From CADEDV01 sp964412375 (lineage in GTDB: Bacteria > Bacteroidota > Bacteroidia > Chitinophagales > Chitinophagaceae): 64,000 nt of DNA. Numbering within the stretch: position 1 is the stretch's first letter; each line of letters starts with the position of its first letter. A program made the translations under genes and the position numbers. Under the pieces are notes generated by a model. That model worked only from the letters and a program-made list of their open reading frames with translations, was not told where the DNA came from and searched no databases. Positions 49,990 to 59,480 of this stretch are shown one piece after another. The stretch covers positions 62,001-126,000 of the forward strand of contig CAYPOD010000001.1 of the NCBI GenBank assembly GCA_964412375.1, written 5' to 3'.

Positions 49990-52900
49990 TTAATGTTTCC
50001 CGCACAAACAACCCGTCTCTTCCGTTTCTGTTGTACTGATCAGCGGGAAATACTCAAAATTTTTGACCTGCTCCCAGTAAAATTTATTCCTAGGTTTATT
50101 GTAATTACCGATTTCGTTCATCGTTTCTGCATCGAATAATCTTCCGTTCACCATCGTGTAGCGGATAGATTCAGAGTTACGGATATTCTCCAATGGGTTT
50201 CTATCCAGTATCACCAGGTCAGCCAACTTACCTGTTTCTATCGAACCGATCCAGTCATCTAATCCTAACGATTGAGCAGGATTAATGGTTGCTGCCTTCA
50301 ATGCATCATGATTGCTCATTCCACCCTGTTGAATCATCCATAGCTCCCAATGGGCCCCAATGCCCTGTATCTGCCCGTGGGCACCCATATTCACTTTTAC
50401 CCCAACATCATTCAGCCTCTTTAGATGTTTTGAAACCAGGATATGACCATTTACATATTCTTCTTCGGGCAGCATGGTGCGGTGACGGCTTCTTGTATCA
50501 ATGATATTCCTGGGTGTATATTTCAGCAGTCGTTGTTTTTCCCACACATTGCTGTGCTGGTACCAGTAATATTCACCACTTACGGAGCCATAGGAAACAA
50601 TCAGTGTCGGCGTATAGGCTGTTCCCGCATTTTTCCAAAGCTGCACCACATCTTCATGTAATGTGGCGATGGGCATATTGTGTTCAATAGTGGTATGTCC
50701 ATCGAGTATCATGCTGGTGTTATGATAAAAGAAGGAACCCCCTTCCGGCACCACTTCGATGCCGAGTTCTCTTGCGGCCTGGATCACCATTTGCCGTTGT
50801 TCACGGCGGGGCTGATTATAACTCTTCACCGAAAAAGCGCCGAAGGCCTTTGTACGGCGAATAGCACTTTTTGCATCTTCCAATGAATTGATGACAGCTT
50901 TAAAGTTGCCGTCAGCACCATATAAAATTGTTCCGGTAGAAAACACTCTTGGCCCGGTGGTCATTCCTGCTTTTTGTAATTCACTTTGTGCAAACACCCA
51001 CTCTGTATTGGCAGAGGGATCATGCATGGTGGTGACACCATAGGCAAGATTGGCATAATAGGGCCAGAACTGCTGAGGTGATAATCCTGTATTGAAATGA
51101 TTGCCGTGGGCATGAGCATCTATCATTCCCGGCATGATGGTCTTGCCGCTGCAGTTGATCACTTTGGTGCCGGAAGGGATGCTGATATTTCTGCCCACAG
51201 CTTTTATCTTATTGCCTTCCACCAGCACCGTTCCGTTGCTGATCACTTCATTGCCTTTCATGGTGATGATCCTTGCATTGGTGAAAGCTACAAGACCTTG
51301 CGGTTTGTCCATTGCAACTGACAAGTTCACATCAATTCCTTTCTCCGGCATTTTAAAGAGTGAATCGGGTTTGCCTGCCACAAACTCAAACCGATCATCA
51401 ATGTTTATGGTGAAGTATTCACTGCCAAGCGTATAATATAACTGTTTACTATTGGTGCTCCAATGTAAATTGAAACCCGCATCCTTTGCCACCTGCTTCA
51501 CCGGGAAATCCGCTGTACCGCTTCCCAGGTCAACCACTTTTCCTGTTTGGGCAAAAGCGGCTATATAAACTTTGTGCAGGTCAATAAAAGCTACCCATTT
51601 TTCATCTGGTGATACGGTGAACTGGCTGCCATAAGTGCTTTTCAGGTGTATCTTATCGTCACTGCCATCTGTTTTGCAACTGGCAAAATTTACATTCATG
51701 CCGCCACCCATTTGGTAATAGATCCGGTCGCCTTTACTATTGAACCTGGGTGCAAATCCCTTATTGGTGATGAAAGACGAAGCCCCGCCATCTGCCGGCA
51801 TTGTATATACACCGGGTTTGGTTGTATAGCCCGGACCCATGGCATTGCTGCCCCCTTCTTTCAGAAAAACAATTTGTTTTCCATCGGGAGAAAAGGAAGG
51901 GGTTCGGTAAATCGCTTTCTCAGTACTGATCTTCACCGGTGATCCGCCCTGCAAATTCACTTTGTATATTGCCCCGGCCTCCGTATCATCCCATGTCACA
52001 TAAACAATAGTTTTACCATCTGCAGCAAAGGAAGGCTCGAATTCAAAATTTTTTCCGCTGCTGATACGCTGCGGTGTACCGCCTGGTAACTCTTTTTTCC
52101 AGACATAACCAACGGCATTGAACACCAGCCATTTTCCGTCGGGTGAAGTAGTAGCATGGCGAATCACATTCACATTGAAATTGTCAGGATTCAATGACTG
52201 TTTGAAACGTACGGCATCATACACTCTTTGCTTCACCTGGCAGGTGAAAGGAATATCATTCGCTTTATTAAAACCATTTACATCTACTTTATTTATTTTT
52301 CCGTTGGCCCAGATATAAACATGTTTATAATCCGGGCTCCAGGCAAAACCAGTATAAATGCCAAAGATGGTCCATGCTTCCTGCTGGTCTTTTGACAACT
52401 GGTCATAGACGGGCCATTCTTCACCCGTTTCCAGGTTGCGCAGATATAACACCGATTTTGTTCTCACCCTTTTTATAAAAGCCAGGGTTTTTCCATCAGG
52501 CGACAGTTGCGGACGGAACGCTCCGCCTGCGCCACCGGTGACTGTTTCACTCGTTCCTTTTTCCCTGTCAAATCGTTTGATCACAAATATCTGGTTATTG
52601 GGATCCTTATTGTATTGAAAAAAACCGCCGGGATACATATCCTCACTGTAATAAACATATTGCCCATCGGGTGAAAAGCAGGGTTCGTTCAGATCCTGCT
52701 GGTCATTTTTTCTTGCTGTCAGTTGCAGACCATTGCCACCGCTGATATGAAAGAGCCATAATTCACCGGCACCTAATGACCGGCTGGAGGTGAAATGTTT
52801 TCTCGCCACTATATATTCACCATCAGGGCTCCACATGGCATTGTTCAATAAACGAAAACTTTCTTTGGTAACCTGCCTGGCATTGCTGCCATCTCGGTTC

Positions 52901-53241
52901 ATCATCCAAATGTTATCACCACCACCGGCATCGGAAGTAAAAAGGATTTTTTTTCCATCCGGGCTGAAACGGGGCTGCACTTCGAAAGCATGACCACCCC
53001 GCAATAATCTGGCATCGCCTCCTGTTGCCGGAATAGAATATATATCTCCCAGAAGATCAAAAACAATCTCATTACCATCGGGTGAAACATCGAGGTTCAT
53101 CCAGGTGCCTTCCTTCACTGTGAAGGCTACCTCCTTGTAAGGTCCCTGCGGGTTATTGACATCCCATTTGGGTTTATCCTGGGCAACCAGTAAAAAAGGG
53201 TAAAGAAAGAACAGGCAGGAAAGCAGTCGTTGAAGCAGCAT
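49990..53241 (-). CDS. Exported beta-propeller (PD40/TolB-like) amidohydrolase
   Basis: A 1083-residue exported protein (Sec signal to about residue 20). The N-terminal two thirds form a TolB-type propeller with many FSPDGKKILF-like repeats, followed by an amidohydrolase domain (from about 655): VLVEGNKIKAVGRNI, GMIDAHAHGNHFNT (HxH near 700), TTIEHNMPIA (about 845), MGAHGQIQGIGAHWEL (about 930) and LADLVILDRNPLENI. The domain union is known among Bacteroidota secreted hydrolases; substrate unknown, perhaps peptides or modified amino acids. It is not in an operon. Confidence 0.9.
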   Translation of the reverse strand: MLLQRLLSCLFFLYPFLLVAQDKPKWDVNNPQGPYKEVAFTVKEGTWMNLDVSPDGNEIVFDLLGDIYSIPATGGDARLLRGGHAFEVQPRFSPDGKKILFTSDAGGGDNIWMMNRDGSNARQVTKESFRLLNNAMWSPDGEYIVARKHFTSSRSLGAGELWLFHISGGNGLQLTARKNDQQDLNEPCFSPDGQYVYYSEDMYPGGFFQYNKDPNNQIFVIKRFDREKGTSETVTGGAGGAFRPQLSPDGKTLAFIKRVRTKSVLYLRNLETGEEWPVYDQLSKDQQEAWTIFGIYTGFAWSPDYKHVYIWANGKINKVDVNGFNKANDIPFTCQVKQRVYDAVRFKQSLNPDNFNVNVIRHATTSPDGKWLVFNAVGYVWKKELPGGTPQRISSGKNFEFEPSFAADGKTIVYVTWDDTEAGAIYKVNLQGGSPVKISTEKAIYRTPSFSPDGKQIVFLKEGGSNAMGPGYTTKPGVYTMPADGGASSFITNKGFAPRFNSKGDRIYYQMGGGMNVNFASCKTDGSDDKIHLKSTYGSQFTVSPDEKWVAFIDLHKVYIAAFAQTGKVVDLGSGTADFPVKQVAKDAGFNLHWSTNSKQLYYTLGSEYFTINIDDRFEFVAGKPDSLFKMPEKGIDVNLSVAMDKPQGLVAFTNARIITMKGNEVISNGTVLVEGNKIKAVGRNISIPSGTKVINCSGKTIMPGMIDAHAHGNHFNTGLSPQQFWPYYANLAYGVTTMHDPSANTEWVFAQSELQKAGMTTGPRVFSTGTILYGADGNFKAVINSLEDAKSAIRRTKAFGAFSVKSYNQPRREQRQMVIQAARELGIEVVPEGGSFFYHNTSMILDGHTTIEHNMPIATLHEDVVQLWKNAGTAYTPTLIVSYGSVSGEYYWYQHSNVWEKQRLLKYTPRNIIDTRSRHRTMLPEEEYVNGHILVSKHLKRLNDVGVKVNMGAHGQIQGIGAHWELWMIQQGGMSNHDALKAATINPAQSLGLDDWIGSIETGKLADLVILDRNPLENIRNSESIRYTMVNGRLFDAETMNEIGNYNKPRNKFYWEQVKNFEYFPLISTTETEETGCLCGKH

Positions 53242-53543
53242 AACAATTGATTTAAAGATACTGAAGGTAAATAATTTGTGTTTAAAAAGTAGTTTTGAAG
53301 CCGCCCATGTTCAAGGTGCAGTTTTCGAATTTTCTAATCGAGATAAACAAAGATTAAACCCTCTTATATAGCTCCTATACATTCCTTAGCGTCTAACAAA
53401 AGGCGGACTATCGCCTCTCTCTTTATAATATGCCTAACTGTTCACCGCCTGTTTTCCTCTATTTACCGAGTTTTTAGTGCCAAAAACCAATAGGCTATTG
53501 GGCAAAGCTGCTGAGATACATAGCTTTGGTCAAAATTCAGGAT
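53242..53543. other. Intergenic region between divergent genes
   Basis: About 300 bases of AT-rich DNA. A small hairpin GGCG-N6-CGCC (about 53402-53415) is present. A TAGCTTTG -7 box at 53521-53528 precedes the LiaF-like gene. I see no further coding frame and no promoter for the amidohydrolase that matches TAnnTTTG. Confidence 0.45.
53521..53528 (+). promoter_or_regulatory. -7 box of the LiaF-like gene
   Basis: TAGCTTTG matches TAnnTTTG, 15 bases before the ATG at 53544, and argues against the TTG start at 53526. Confidence 0.6.
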
Positions 53544-54335
53544 ATGAGTGAGACTGATTATAACAAAAGAGAAAAAAGCAGGCAACGATGCATGTCAACC
53601 TCCGATAGAAACGGTCATATATGGACGGGTGTATTTATACTGGTGATTGGGGTGTTAGCCCTGCTCCGGGCTACTTATGATGATTTTCCCCGATGGATAT
53701 TTAGCTGGCAAATGCTGCTGATAGCACTTGGGTTGTTCATCGGCCTGCGGCATAATTTCAAAGGGCCCGCCTGGTTTATTCTAATCATCATAGGCAGTAT
53801 TTTTCTTTTCAATGGATTCTATCCTGAACTGCAATTTCGTCGCTACCTGTGGCCTGCAGCGCTGATCGCAGTCGGCCTGTACTTTATCTTCCGGCCTAAA
53901 AGTCATGGCTGGCATTGGCATGATAAAAAAGATAATGATGGCTATACCGTTGAAGGCAGCTTTACAGCTGGCGAAGAAAAAAGTTATTCCAGCGAAGATT
54001 ATGTGAATATCACTGACATTTTCGGGGGCAGCAACAAAAATATACTTTCAAAAAATTTTAGCGGAGGTGAGGTCGTAAATATTTTTGGCGGCACTGACCT
54101 GAACCTTTCGCAGGCTGATATCAAAGGAGTTGCTGTGCTGAATTTTACCACCATTTTTGGCGGCACCAAGCTCATTGTTCCTTCCAACTGGTATATAAAA
54201 ACTGAAGTGGTCACCATTTTCGGCGGCATTGAAGACAAACGGCAGGTATCACCCACCGCAGACACACCTGAGAAAACTTTAGTCCTGAAAGGAACTGTCA
54301 TTTTTGGTGGTATTGATATCAAGAGTTATAAATAA
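53544..54335 (+). CDS. LiaF-like membrane protein
   Basis: A 263-residue protein with three to four N-terminal transmembrane helices (WTGVFILVIGVLALL, MLLIALGLFIGL, WFILIIIGSIFLF, LWPAALIAVGLYFIF) and a cytoplasmic LiaF-C-type beta domain with five regularly spaced IFGG units (DIFGGSN, NIFGGTD, TIFGGTK, TIFGGIE, VIFGGID) between about 160 and 260. In Firmicutes LiaF restrains the envelope-stress kinase LiaS. Here it precedes a LytS-type kinase and LytTR regulator, suggesting similar control of that kinase, by analogy only. Confidence 0.8.
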   Translation: MSETDYNKREKSRQRCMSTSDRNGHIWTGVFILVIGVLALLRATYDDFPRWIFSWQMLLIALGLFIGLRHNFKGPAWFILIIIGSIFLFNGFYPELQFRRYLWPAALIAVGLYFIFRPKSHGWHWHDKKDNDGYTVEGSFTAGEEKSYSSEDYVNITDIFGGSNKNILSKNFSGGEVVNIFGGTDLNLSQADIKGVAVLNFTTIFGGTKLIVPSNWYIKTEVVTIFGGIEDKRQVSPTADTPEKTLVLKGTVIFGGIDIKSYK

Positions 54336-54407
54336 CCTGAAAAGTAACTGCTGCAATGAGCATTCAATGTAATGCTGATAAGCAGTTATACAAAAACCAA
54401 CCTGATT

Positions 54408-54767
54408 ATGAACTGGTATCTTGCTAAACTCGTTTACCGCATAGTGTGTGGTGACGGGAAACACCTGGCACAGTTTGATGAACAGCTCCGGCTGATCACT
54501 GCCGGAGATAAAGAAGAAGCATTCCTGAAAGCACAGGCGATGGGCAAAAAGGAAGAGGAAACTTTTTATAATAATAAAGAGCAGCTGGTGAAATGGGAAT
54601 TTGTGAATATAAGTGAATTGTATATGTTGAGTGAATTGATTGACGGGGCAGAACTCTATTCAAGGATTGAGGAAAAAGAAAATGCGGAAGCCTATGTATA
54701 TACGGTAAACCAAAAAGCTGAACATCTTTTTTTTACATCCACCACACAACTCCTGAAATTAGCCTGA
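54408..54767 (+). CDS. DUF4288-type small protein
   Basis: A 119-residue soluble protein. ATG 54408 starts MNWYLAKLVYRIVCGDG, which resembles the beginning of the DUF4288 family (a compact beta/alpha domain with a conserved F-D-E-Q-L-R-L-I-x-A-x-D segment). The upstream in-frame ATG at 54372 would add an unrelated tail. It lies between the LiaF-like gene and the LytS-type kinase gene, 7 bases before the latter. Function unknown. Confidence 0.75.
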   Translation: MNWYLAKLVYRIVCGDGKHLAQFDEQLRLITAGDKEEAFLKAQAMGKKEEETFYNNKEQLVKWEFVNISELYMLSELIDGAELYSRIEEKENAEAYVYTVNQKAEHLFFTSTTQLLKLA

Positions 54768-54774
54768 TACTGTA

Positions 54775-55812
54775 ATGGCCGGTTCACTGTTTTCCATACG
54801 ACGATTTACCATCATCTTCAGTGTTTTCTGGCTGGTGATGATCGCCGATCATGTGGTGGTGCTGCATTGGTTTGGACTGACCTGGGATGCCGCCATTATT
54901 GACAGTGCCATCAGCAATTCATTATTATTCCTTGCCTGCCTGCTGGTAATGAATATCCTGCGGTATTACCTTCCCAAAGGAGAGCAATATGTGAATATTT
55001 TTTCGCTTTGCCTGATGCTCACCATTGTGTGGCTGGTGCTTATTAAATGGTTGCTGAAAACAGCACTGGAACATCATGAAGGATATACAGAAATGTTGCA
55101 TCATTCTTTGCCCGTCCGTTTCAGCATCAGCTTCCTGCTACTGAGTTGTGTCACGATGATCAGCATCCTCTGGTATAAACAGCAGGAACAAAAGGAAAAT
55201 GAATTGAGAAAATCAGATGCTGAAAAACTTGCCAAAGAAGCGGAACTCTTTAAATTAAGACAGCAACTGCAACCTCATTTTTTATTCAACAGTTTAAATT
55301 CTATCAATGCCCTGATCGGATCAAGACCTGAAGAAGCGAGAAAAATGGTGCAGCAGTTGTCTGATTTTCTCAGGGGCACACTCAAAAAAGAAGAAACACA
55401 ATGGGTAACCCTGCAAGAAGAATTGCAGTACCTGCAATTATATCTTGACATCGAAAAAGTAAGATTCGGTAACCGCCTTTCCACTGTGATTGAAAGCGAT
55501 GAGGAATGCAGGAAATTTAAATTACCTGCATTACTACTGCAGCCCATTGTGGAAAATGCTATCAAGTTTGGTCTATATGACACAACTGGTGAAACAGTGA
55601 TCCGTTTGCATACTGAAAGAAAGGAGGGAGAACTTATCATTAAAGTAATGAATCCTTATGATCCTGAAACATCATCCCCCAAACAGGGAACCGGGTTTGG
55701 CTTAAAATCTGTGCAGCGGCGGTTATACCTGCTTTTTGCCAGGGCCGACCTGCTGAGTACTGATGCAAAAAATAATATTTTTACAACTGTGGTGAAGATA
55801 CCGCAGGTATAA
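54775..55812 (+). CDS. LytS-type sensor histidine kinase
   Basis: A 345-residue membrane kinase with four helices (about 12-30, 47-62, 77-95, 113-134) and a His_kinase domain: the H-box ELFKLRQQLQPHFLFNSLNSIN (written in parts; acceptor His168 in PHFLFN) and HATPase_c with VENAIKFGLYD and GTGFGLKSVQRRL. This family partners with LytTR regulators. It is followed at 10 bases by exactly such a regulator and preceded by DUF4288 and LiaF-like genes. Confidence 0.93.
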   Translation: MAGSLFSIRRFTIIFSVFWLVMIADHVVVLHWFGLTWDAAIIDSAISNSLLFLACLLVMNILRYYLPKGEQYVNIFSLCLMLTIVWLVLIKWLLKTALEHHEGYTEMLHHSLPVRFSISFLLLSCVTMISILWYKQQEQKENELRKSDAEKLAKEAELFKLRQQLQPHFLFNSLNSINALIGSRPEEARKMVQQLSDFLRGTLKKEETQWVTLQEELQYLQLYLDIEKVRFGNRLSTVIESDEECRKFKLPALLLQPIVENAIKFGLYDTTGETVIRLHTERKEGELIIKVMNPYDPETSSPKQGTGFGLKSVQRRLYLLFARADLLSTDAKNNIFTTVVKIPQV

Positions 55813-55822
55813 TTGAACAATC

Positions 55823-56560
55823 ATGAGTAAAGTAGTGATCATTGATGATGAGCCGCTGGCGAGAAGTGTAGTGAAAGAATATTTGCAAAAACACACCGGC
55901 CTGGAGCTGGCCGCTGAGTGCAACGATGGATTTGAAGGGGTGAAAGCTATTCAGCAACACCAACCCGACCTCGTTTTCTTAGACATCCAGATGCCCAAGA
56001 TCAACGGGTTTGAAATGCTGGAACTGATCGAACAGCCCCCTGCCGTGATTTTTGCCACCGCCTTTGATGAATATGCCATCAAAGCATTTGAAGCACATGC
56101 GGTGGATTATTTATTAAAACCTTTTAACCAGGAACGGTTTGACAAAGCCATCAGCAAATGGATGGAGAAAAGCAACAGCACAGAGAAAGCCACACAGGAA
56201 TTGCTCGAAACAGCAGCCCAATCACCCTCGCAAAGCAACCGCATTGTGGTAAAAAATGGCAGCAAGATCAAAATTATTCCGGTGCATGATGTGTTTTATC
56301 TCGAAGCAGCTGACGACTATGTAAAGGTGCATACGGCGGAAGGCTATTTTCTCAAAAACAAAACCATGAGCCATTTTGAGCAAAGCCTGGACAAGGGTCT
56401 TTTTGTCCGTTCACATCGTTCCTATATTCTAAACATTCAGCAAATAACCAGGATTGACCCTTATGAAAAAGACAATCATGTGGCAGTGTTGCGATCAGGT
56501 GTGAAAGTGCCGGTGAGCCGCAGTGGTTATGTAAAACTCAGGGCTGTGCTGGGTTTGTAA
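55823..56560 (+). CDS. LytTR-family response regulator
   Basis: A 245-residue regulator: receiver with Asp54 (FLDIQMPKINGFEML) and Lys near 104 (LLKPFNQ), and a LytTR DNA-binding domain (about 145-243; IVVKNGSKIKIIPVHDVFYLEAADDYVKVHT, the family hallmark, here split for brevity). It completes the LytS-type pair. Its stop lies three bases from the convergent HD-YitT stop. Confidence 0.94.
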   Translation: MSKVVIIDDEPLARSVVKEYLQKHTGLELAAECNDGFEGVKAIQQHQPDLVFLDIQMPKINGFEMLELIEQPPAVIFATAFDEYAIKAFEAHAVDYLLKPFNQERFDKAISKWMEKSNSTEKATQELLETAAQSPSQSNRIVVKNGSKIKIIPVHDVFYLEAADDYVKVHTAEGYFLKNKTMSHFEQSLDKGLFVRSHRSYILNIQQITRIDPYEKDNHVAVLRSGVKVPVSRSGYVKLRAVLGL

Positions 56561-56563
56561 TGC

Positions 56564-58030
56564 TTAATGCTTATGCCTGCGTTTCAAAATACCTCCAGAG
56601 GCTTCTTTGATGGTGTTGGCAAAAACAAAAGCTTTGGGATCCACATGATGTACCAGGTTGTTCAGTTTTCTTAATTCAAGTCTTGTTATCACTGTAAAAA
56701 TAATGTCGCAATCGGCGCTGACATTAAAATTCCCGGGGAGAAAGCCTCTCTCTCCTTTATACACTGTGATGCCTCTTCCCAGTTTATTGACCAGCTCATA
56801 TTTGATCTCTTCACTTTTCCCGGAGATGATGGTAACACCGGTGTAAGCCTGTAAGCCCTCCACCACATAATCTATGCTGCGGGTGGCAGCAAAATAAGTG
56901 AGGATGGAATACAGCGCTGTTTCAATACCAAACTCCAGCGCTGCAATGGTGAAAATAAAAATGTTGATGCCAAGAATGATTTCGGTGATCGTAAATGAAG
57001 TTCTTTTCAATGTGTATAACGCCAGCACTTCAATGCCATCCAGTGCTGCGCCGGCCCGCATCACCAGGCCAATGCCAATGCCTAAAAAAACACCGCCGAA
57101 AATAGAGATAAGCAATTTGTCGGACGTTAACGGGTAACCGGGTAAAAATTGCAGGCAAAGTCCCAATAAGATCACACTGACCAGCATTTTTATGGCGAAA
57201 CTCTTGCCTACTGAGAAATAGCTGATGATGATAAGCGGCGTATTCAGCAAAATGATTGCAAGGGCAAGATTAAACCCATATAATTCATGTACCAGCAGGG
57301 AAAGACCGGTGATACCGCCATCAAAAAAATGGTTGGGCACCAAAAATTCCTTCAACGCAAAACTGGCCGCCACCACACCAAAGATGATAAACAAAGCATC
57401 CTGCAGGTTTTCCGAAAAAGAGGGTTTGCTGGAATGTGAGTGGCTCTCCGTTACCGACTTTTTGACCTGCTGTAAAACCTCCTGCTTTTTTGACTCCCTT
57501 TCTGCCTTTGCTGTTTGTGTGAAATAACGATGCGAGGATAAAAAATCCGCCTGCTTTATTAACCACTCTGCTTCTGTTTTCACTAACCCTGTTTTTTTAA
57601 ACTCAGCAAAAAGTTTTTCAGCATTTATGGCATATTCATCGGTTCCTAAATAGTAAAGATCAGCATCACAAAGACATTGCGCCGCATGACTTTGGGGTGA
57701 TTGCGGCAATTTGGTGGCCATGATCATGTCACATATTGCCGAGATGTCTTCATCACTATACTCAAACCCCGGAAGATACTGACGGGCAAGCTTACAGGAA
57801 ATTGATTCATGGTTCTGATGATTTTCGAGAAAGCCGGCATCATGAAACAACGCAGCGGTTTTCAAAAGCAATTTATCTTTATCTGACAAGCCCTCTGCTG
57901 CTGCAAGATGTGCTGCAGCAGCCACCACATTCTTTGTGTGTGCAGCAGTATGATAAGTGATCCAGGATGGTAATTCAGACTCCAGCCTGTTCATGATGAA
58001 TGTATAAACCTCGTTATACTGCATAGCCAA
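56564..58030 (-). CDS. HD-domain / YitT-family membrane protein fusion
   Basis: A 488-residue fusion. The N part (about 1-175) is an HD phosphohydrolase: His27 or His31 (ITYHTAAHTKNV), His63-Asp64 (LFHDAGF) and an Asp near 125-130 (CDADLYYLG), a full H..HD..D set. The C part (about 205-488) is a YitT protein: five to six transmembrane helices (DALFIIFGVVAASFALKEF and GGITGLSLLVHELYGF are typical) and a C-terminal DUF2179 domain (TVYKGERGFLPG, IIFTVITRLELRKL). The gene follows a REC-adenylate cyclase after 13 bases on the same strand, so a role in cyclic nucleotide turnover or sensing is possible; the HD substrate is unknown. Confidence 0.88.
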   Translation of the reverse strand: MAMQYNEVYTFIMNRLESELPSWITYHTAAHTKNVVAAAAHLAAAEGLSDKDKLLLKTAALFHDAGFLENHQNHESISCKLARQYLPGFEYSDEDISAICDMIMATKLPQSPQSHAAQCLCDADLYYLGTDEYAINAEKLFAEFKKTGLVKTEAEWLIKQADFLSSHRYFTQTAKAERESKKQEVLQQVKKSVTESHSHSSKPSFSENLQDALFIIFGVVAASFALKEFLVPNHFFDGGITGLSLLVHELYGFNLALAIILLNTPLIIISYFSVGKSFAIKMLVSVILLGLCLQFLPGYPLTSDKLLISIFGGVFLGIGIGLVMRAGAALDGIEVLALYTLKRTSFTITEIILGINIFIFTIAALEFGIETALYSILTYFAATRSIDYVVEGLQAYTGVTIISGKSEEIKYELVNKLGRGITVYKGERGFLPGNFNVSADCDIIFTVITRLELRKLNNLVHHVDPKAFVFANTIKEASGGILKRRHKH

Positions 58031-58043
58031 TCAGGAAAATTTT

Positions 58044-59075
58044 CTAATCCAATACTTCAAAAATCACCATAGGATTTGCCTTGTTCTTAAGCACCACCTC
58101 TCCTACTTTGTGGCAATTAAATGATCCTTTCACCTGTTCATAAGATGTTTCATTGATAATGATCTGGCCGGGAGCCGCGGCAGACTGTAACCGCTGCGCC
58201 ACATTCACCACATCGCCGATTACGGTATAATCCAGCCGTTTTAATGTGGCAGAACCAATATTGCCCGATATCATCTCGCCGCTGTTGATGCCAATGGAAA
58301 CCTTAGGCACAAATCCATCTGTTTCCGGCAAGGCATCAATTTTATTCCGGATAGCAAGACCGGCATCTATAGCCCGGTCAAGATGATATTCTCCTTTGAA
58401 AACCGCCATCACACAATCTCCCATAAATTTATCAACAAAGCCTTTTTGGGTAATGATCTCTTTCACCATTACATCAAAATAATTGTTCAGCAACTTCACC
58501 ACGGTATCCGGTTTTTCTTTTTCACTGATGGCTGTAAAGCTGCAGATATCAATAAACGCTACAGTTCCTTCTACCGTTTCATTTTCCAGCAGCGATTTTT
58601 CAAATTCCCTGCCGCCCATAAAGTTCAGTACGGTTTCATCCACATACATCCGCAGAATATTATTCTCTTTAATCGCCTTCATGGTTTCTTTCATCTGCTG
58701 CACATGCTTCAGCGTTTTTTGCATGGTTAGTTCCAGGTCCTCAAAATTCACCGGCTTGGTGATAAAATCAAAAGCGCCGCGGTTCATCGCCGTGCGGATA
58801 TTTTCCATATCCCCGTAAGCGGATACGATCACAGATTTCAGCAAACTGTTCTGTTCATTCAATTTACTGAGCAGGGTGAGACCGTCCATTTCCGGCATAT
58901 TGATGTCGCTCAGCACCACATCCACATCCTGGTGTTGTTCCAGTTGTTCCAGCGCCATTACGCCGTTCATGGCAAACACAAATTCATACTGGTTCTCCCG
59001 TATCTTCTGCCTGAATTTTTGCCGGATCAGTGTTTCCAGGTCGGCCTCATCATCCACTACAAGGATCTTTGCCAT
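58044..59075 (-). CDS. Response regulator with adenylate cyclase output
   Basis: A 343-residue protein: a receiver (Asp57 in SDINMPEMDG, Lys107 in ITKPVNF) joined by a helical linker to a class III cyclase domain (about 168-340). Metal Asp176 (AFIDICSFTAIS) and Asp220 (MGDCVMAVF) are present, as are Asn291 and Arg295. Lys216 (VDKFMGD) and Thr284 (LDYTVIGD) are the ATP-selecting pair of class IIIb adenylate cyclases, so cAMP is the expected product. Its start overlaps the upstream receiver gene by one base (TGATG). Confidence 0.92.
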   Translation of the reverse strand: MAKILVVDDEADLETLIRQKFRQKIRENQYEFVFAMNGVMALEQLEQHQDVDVVLSDINMPEMDGLTLLSKLNEQNSLLKSVIVSAYGDMENIRTAMNRGAFDFITKPVNFEDLELTMQKTLKHVQQMKETMKAIKENNILRMYVDETVLNFMGGREFEKSLLENETVEGTVAFIDICSFTAISEKEKPDTVVKLLNNYFDVMVKEIITQKGFVDKFMGDCVMAVFKGEYHLDRAIDAGLAIRNKIDALPETDGFVPKVSIGINSGEMISGNIGSATLKRLDYTVIGDVVNVAQRLQSAAAPGQIIINETSYEQVKGSFNCHKVGEVVLKNKANPMVIFEVLD

Positions 59076-59449
59076 CAGTGTATCGCTTTTAATTTTTCTT
59101 TTAATAGTGTAAAATCAACCGGCTTGGTCAGAAAATCATCGGCTCCCAGTTGTGTGGCCTGGTTATAATTTTCGGCATCACCATAAGCCGTTATCATCAT
59201 CACCACCGGCGGGGGTTCGTGGTATTCCTGCTTGATGCGGCGGAGCAATTCCAATCCGCTCATGCCCGGCATATTAATATCTGACAGGATCAGGACAGCT
59301 TCCTGCTCATGATCCGTCAGGAATTGCAGCGCTTCTTCACCCGAAAAAGCAAAAGCAAACTGCATTTCGCCGCTTTTCATTTCCTTCCGGAAGCGTTGCT
59401 CAAAAAGGGTTTGAACATCTCTTTCATCATCTACAACAAGGATTTTCAT
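59075..59449 (-). CDS. Stand-alone receiver domain protein
   Basis: A 124-residue receiver: ATG 59449 starts MKILVVDDERD. Phospho-acceptor Asp is in LSDINMPGMSG (about 56) and Lys in LTKPVDF (about 108). The longer ATG at 59551 would overlap the kinase gene and add an unstructured tail. It is closely similar to the receiver of the next gene, suggesting duplication, and lies 31 bases after the kinase. Confidence 0.92.
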   Translation of the reverse strand: MKILVVDDERDVQTLFEQRFRKEMKSGEMQFAFAFSGEEALQFLTDHEQEAVLILSDINMPGMSGLELLRRIKQEYHEPPPVVMMITAYGDAENYNQATQLGADDFLTKPVDFTLLKEKLKAIH

Positions 59450-59480
59450 GTACTGGTGGTTTATGGGTGAATGTATGATT

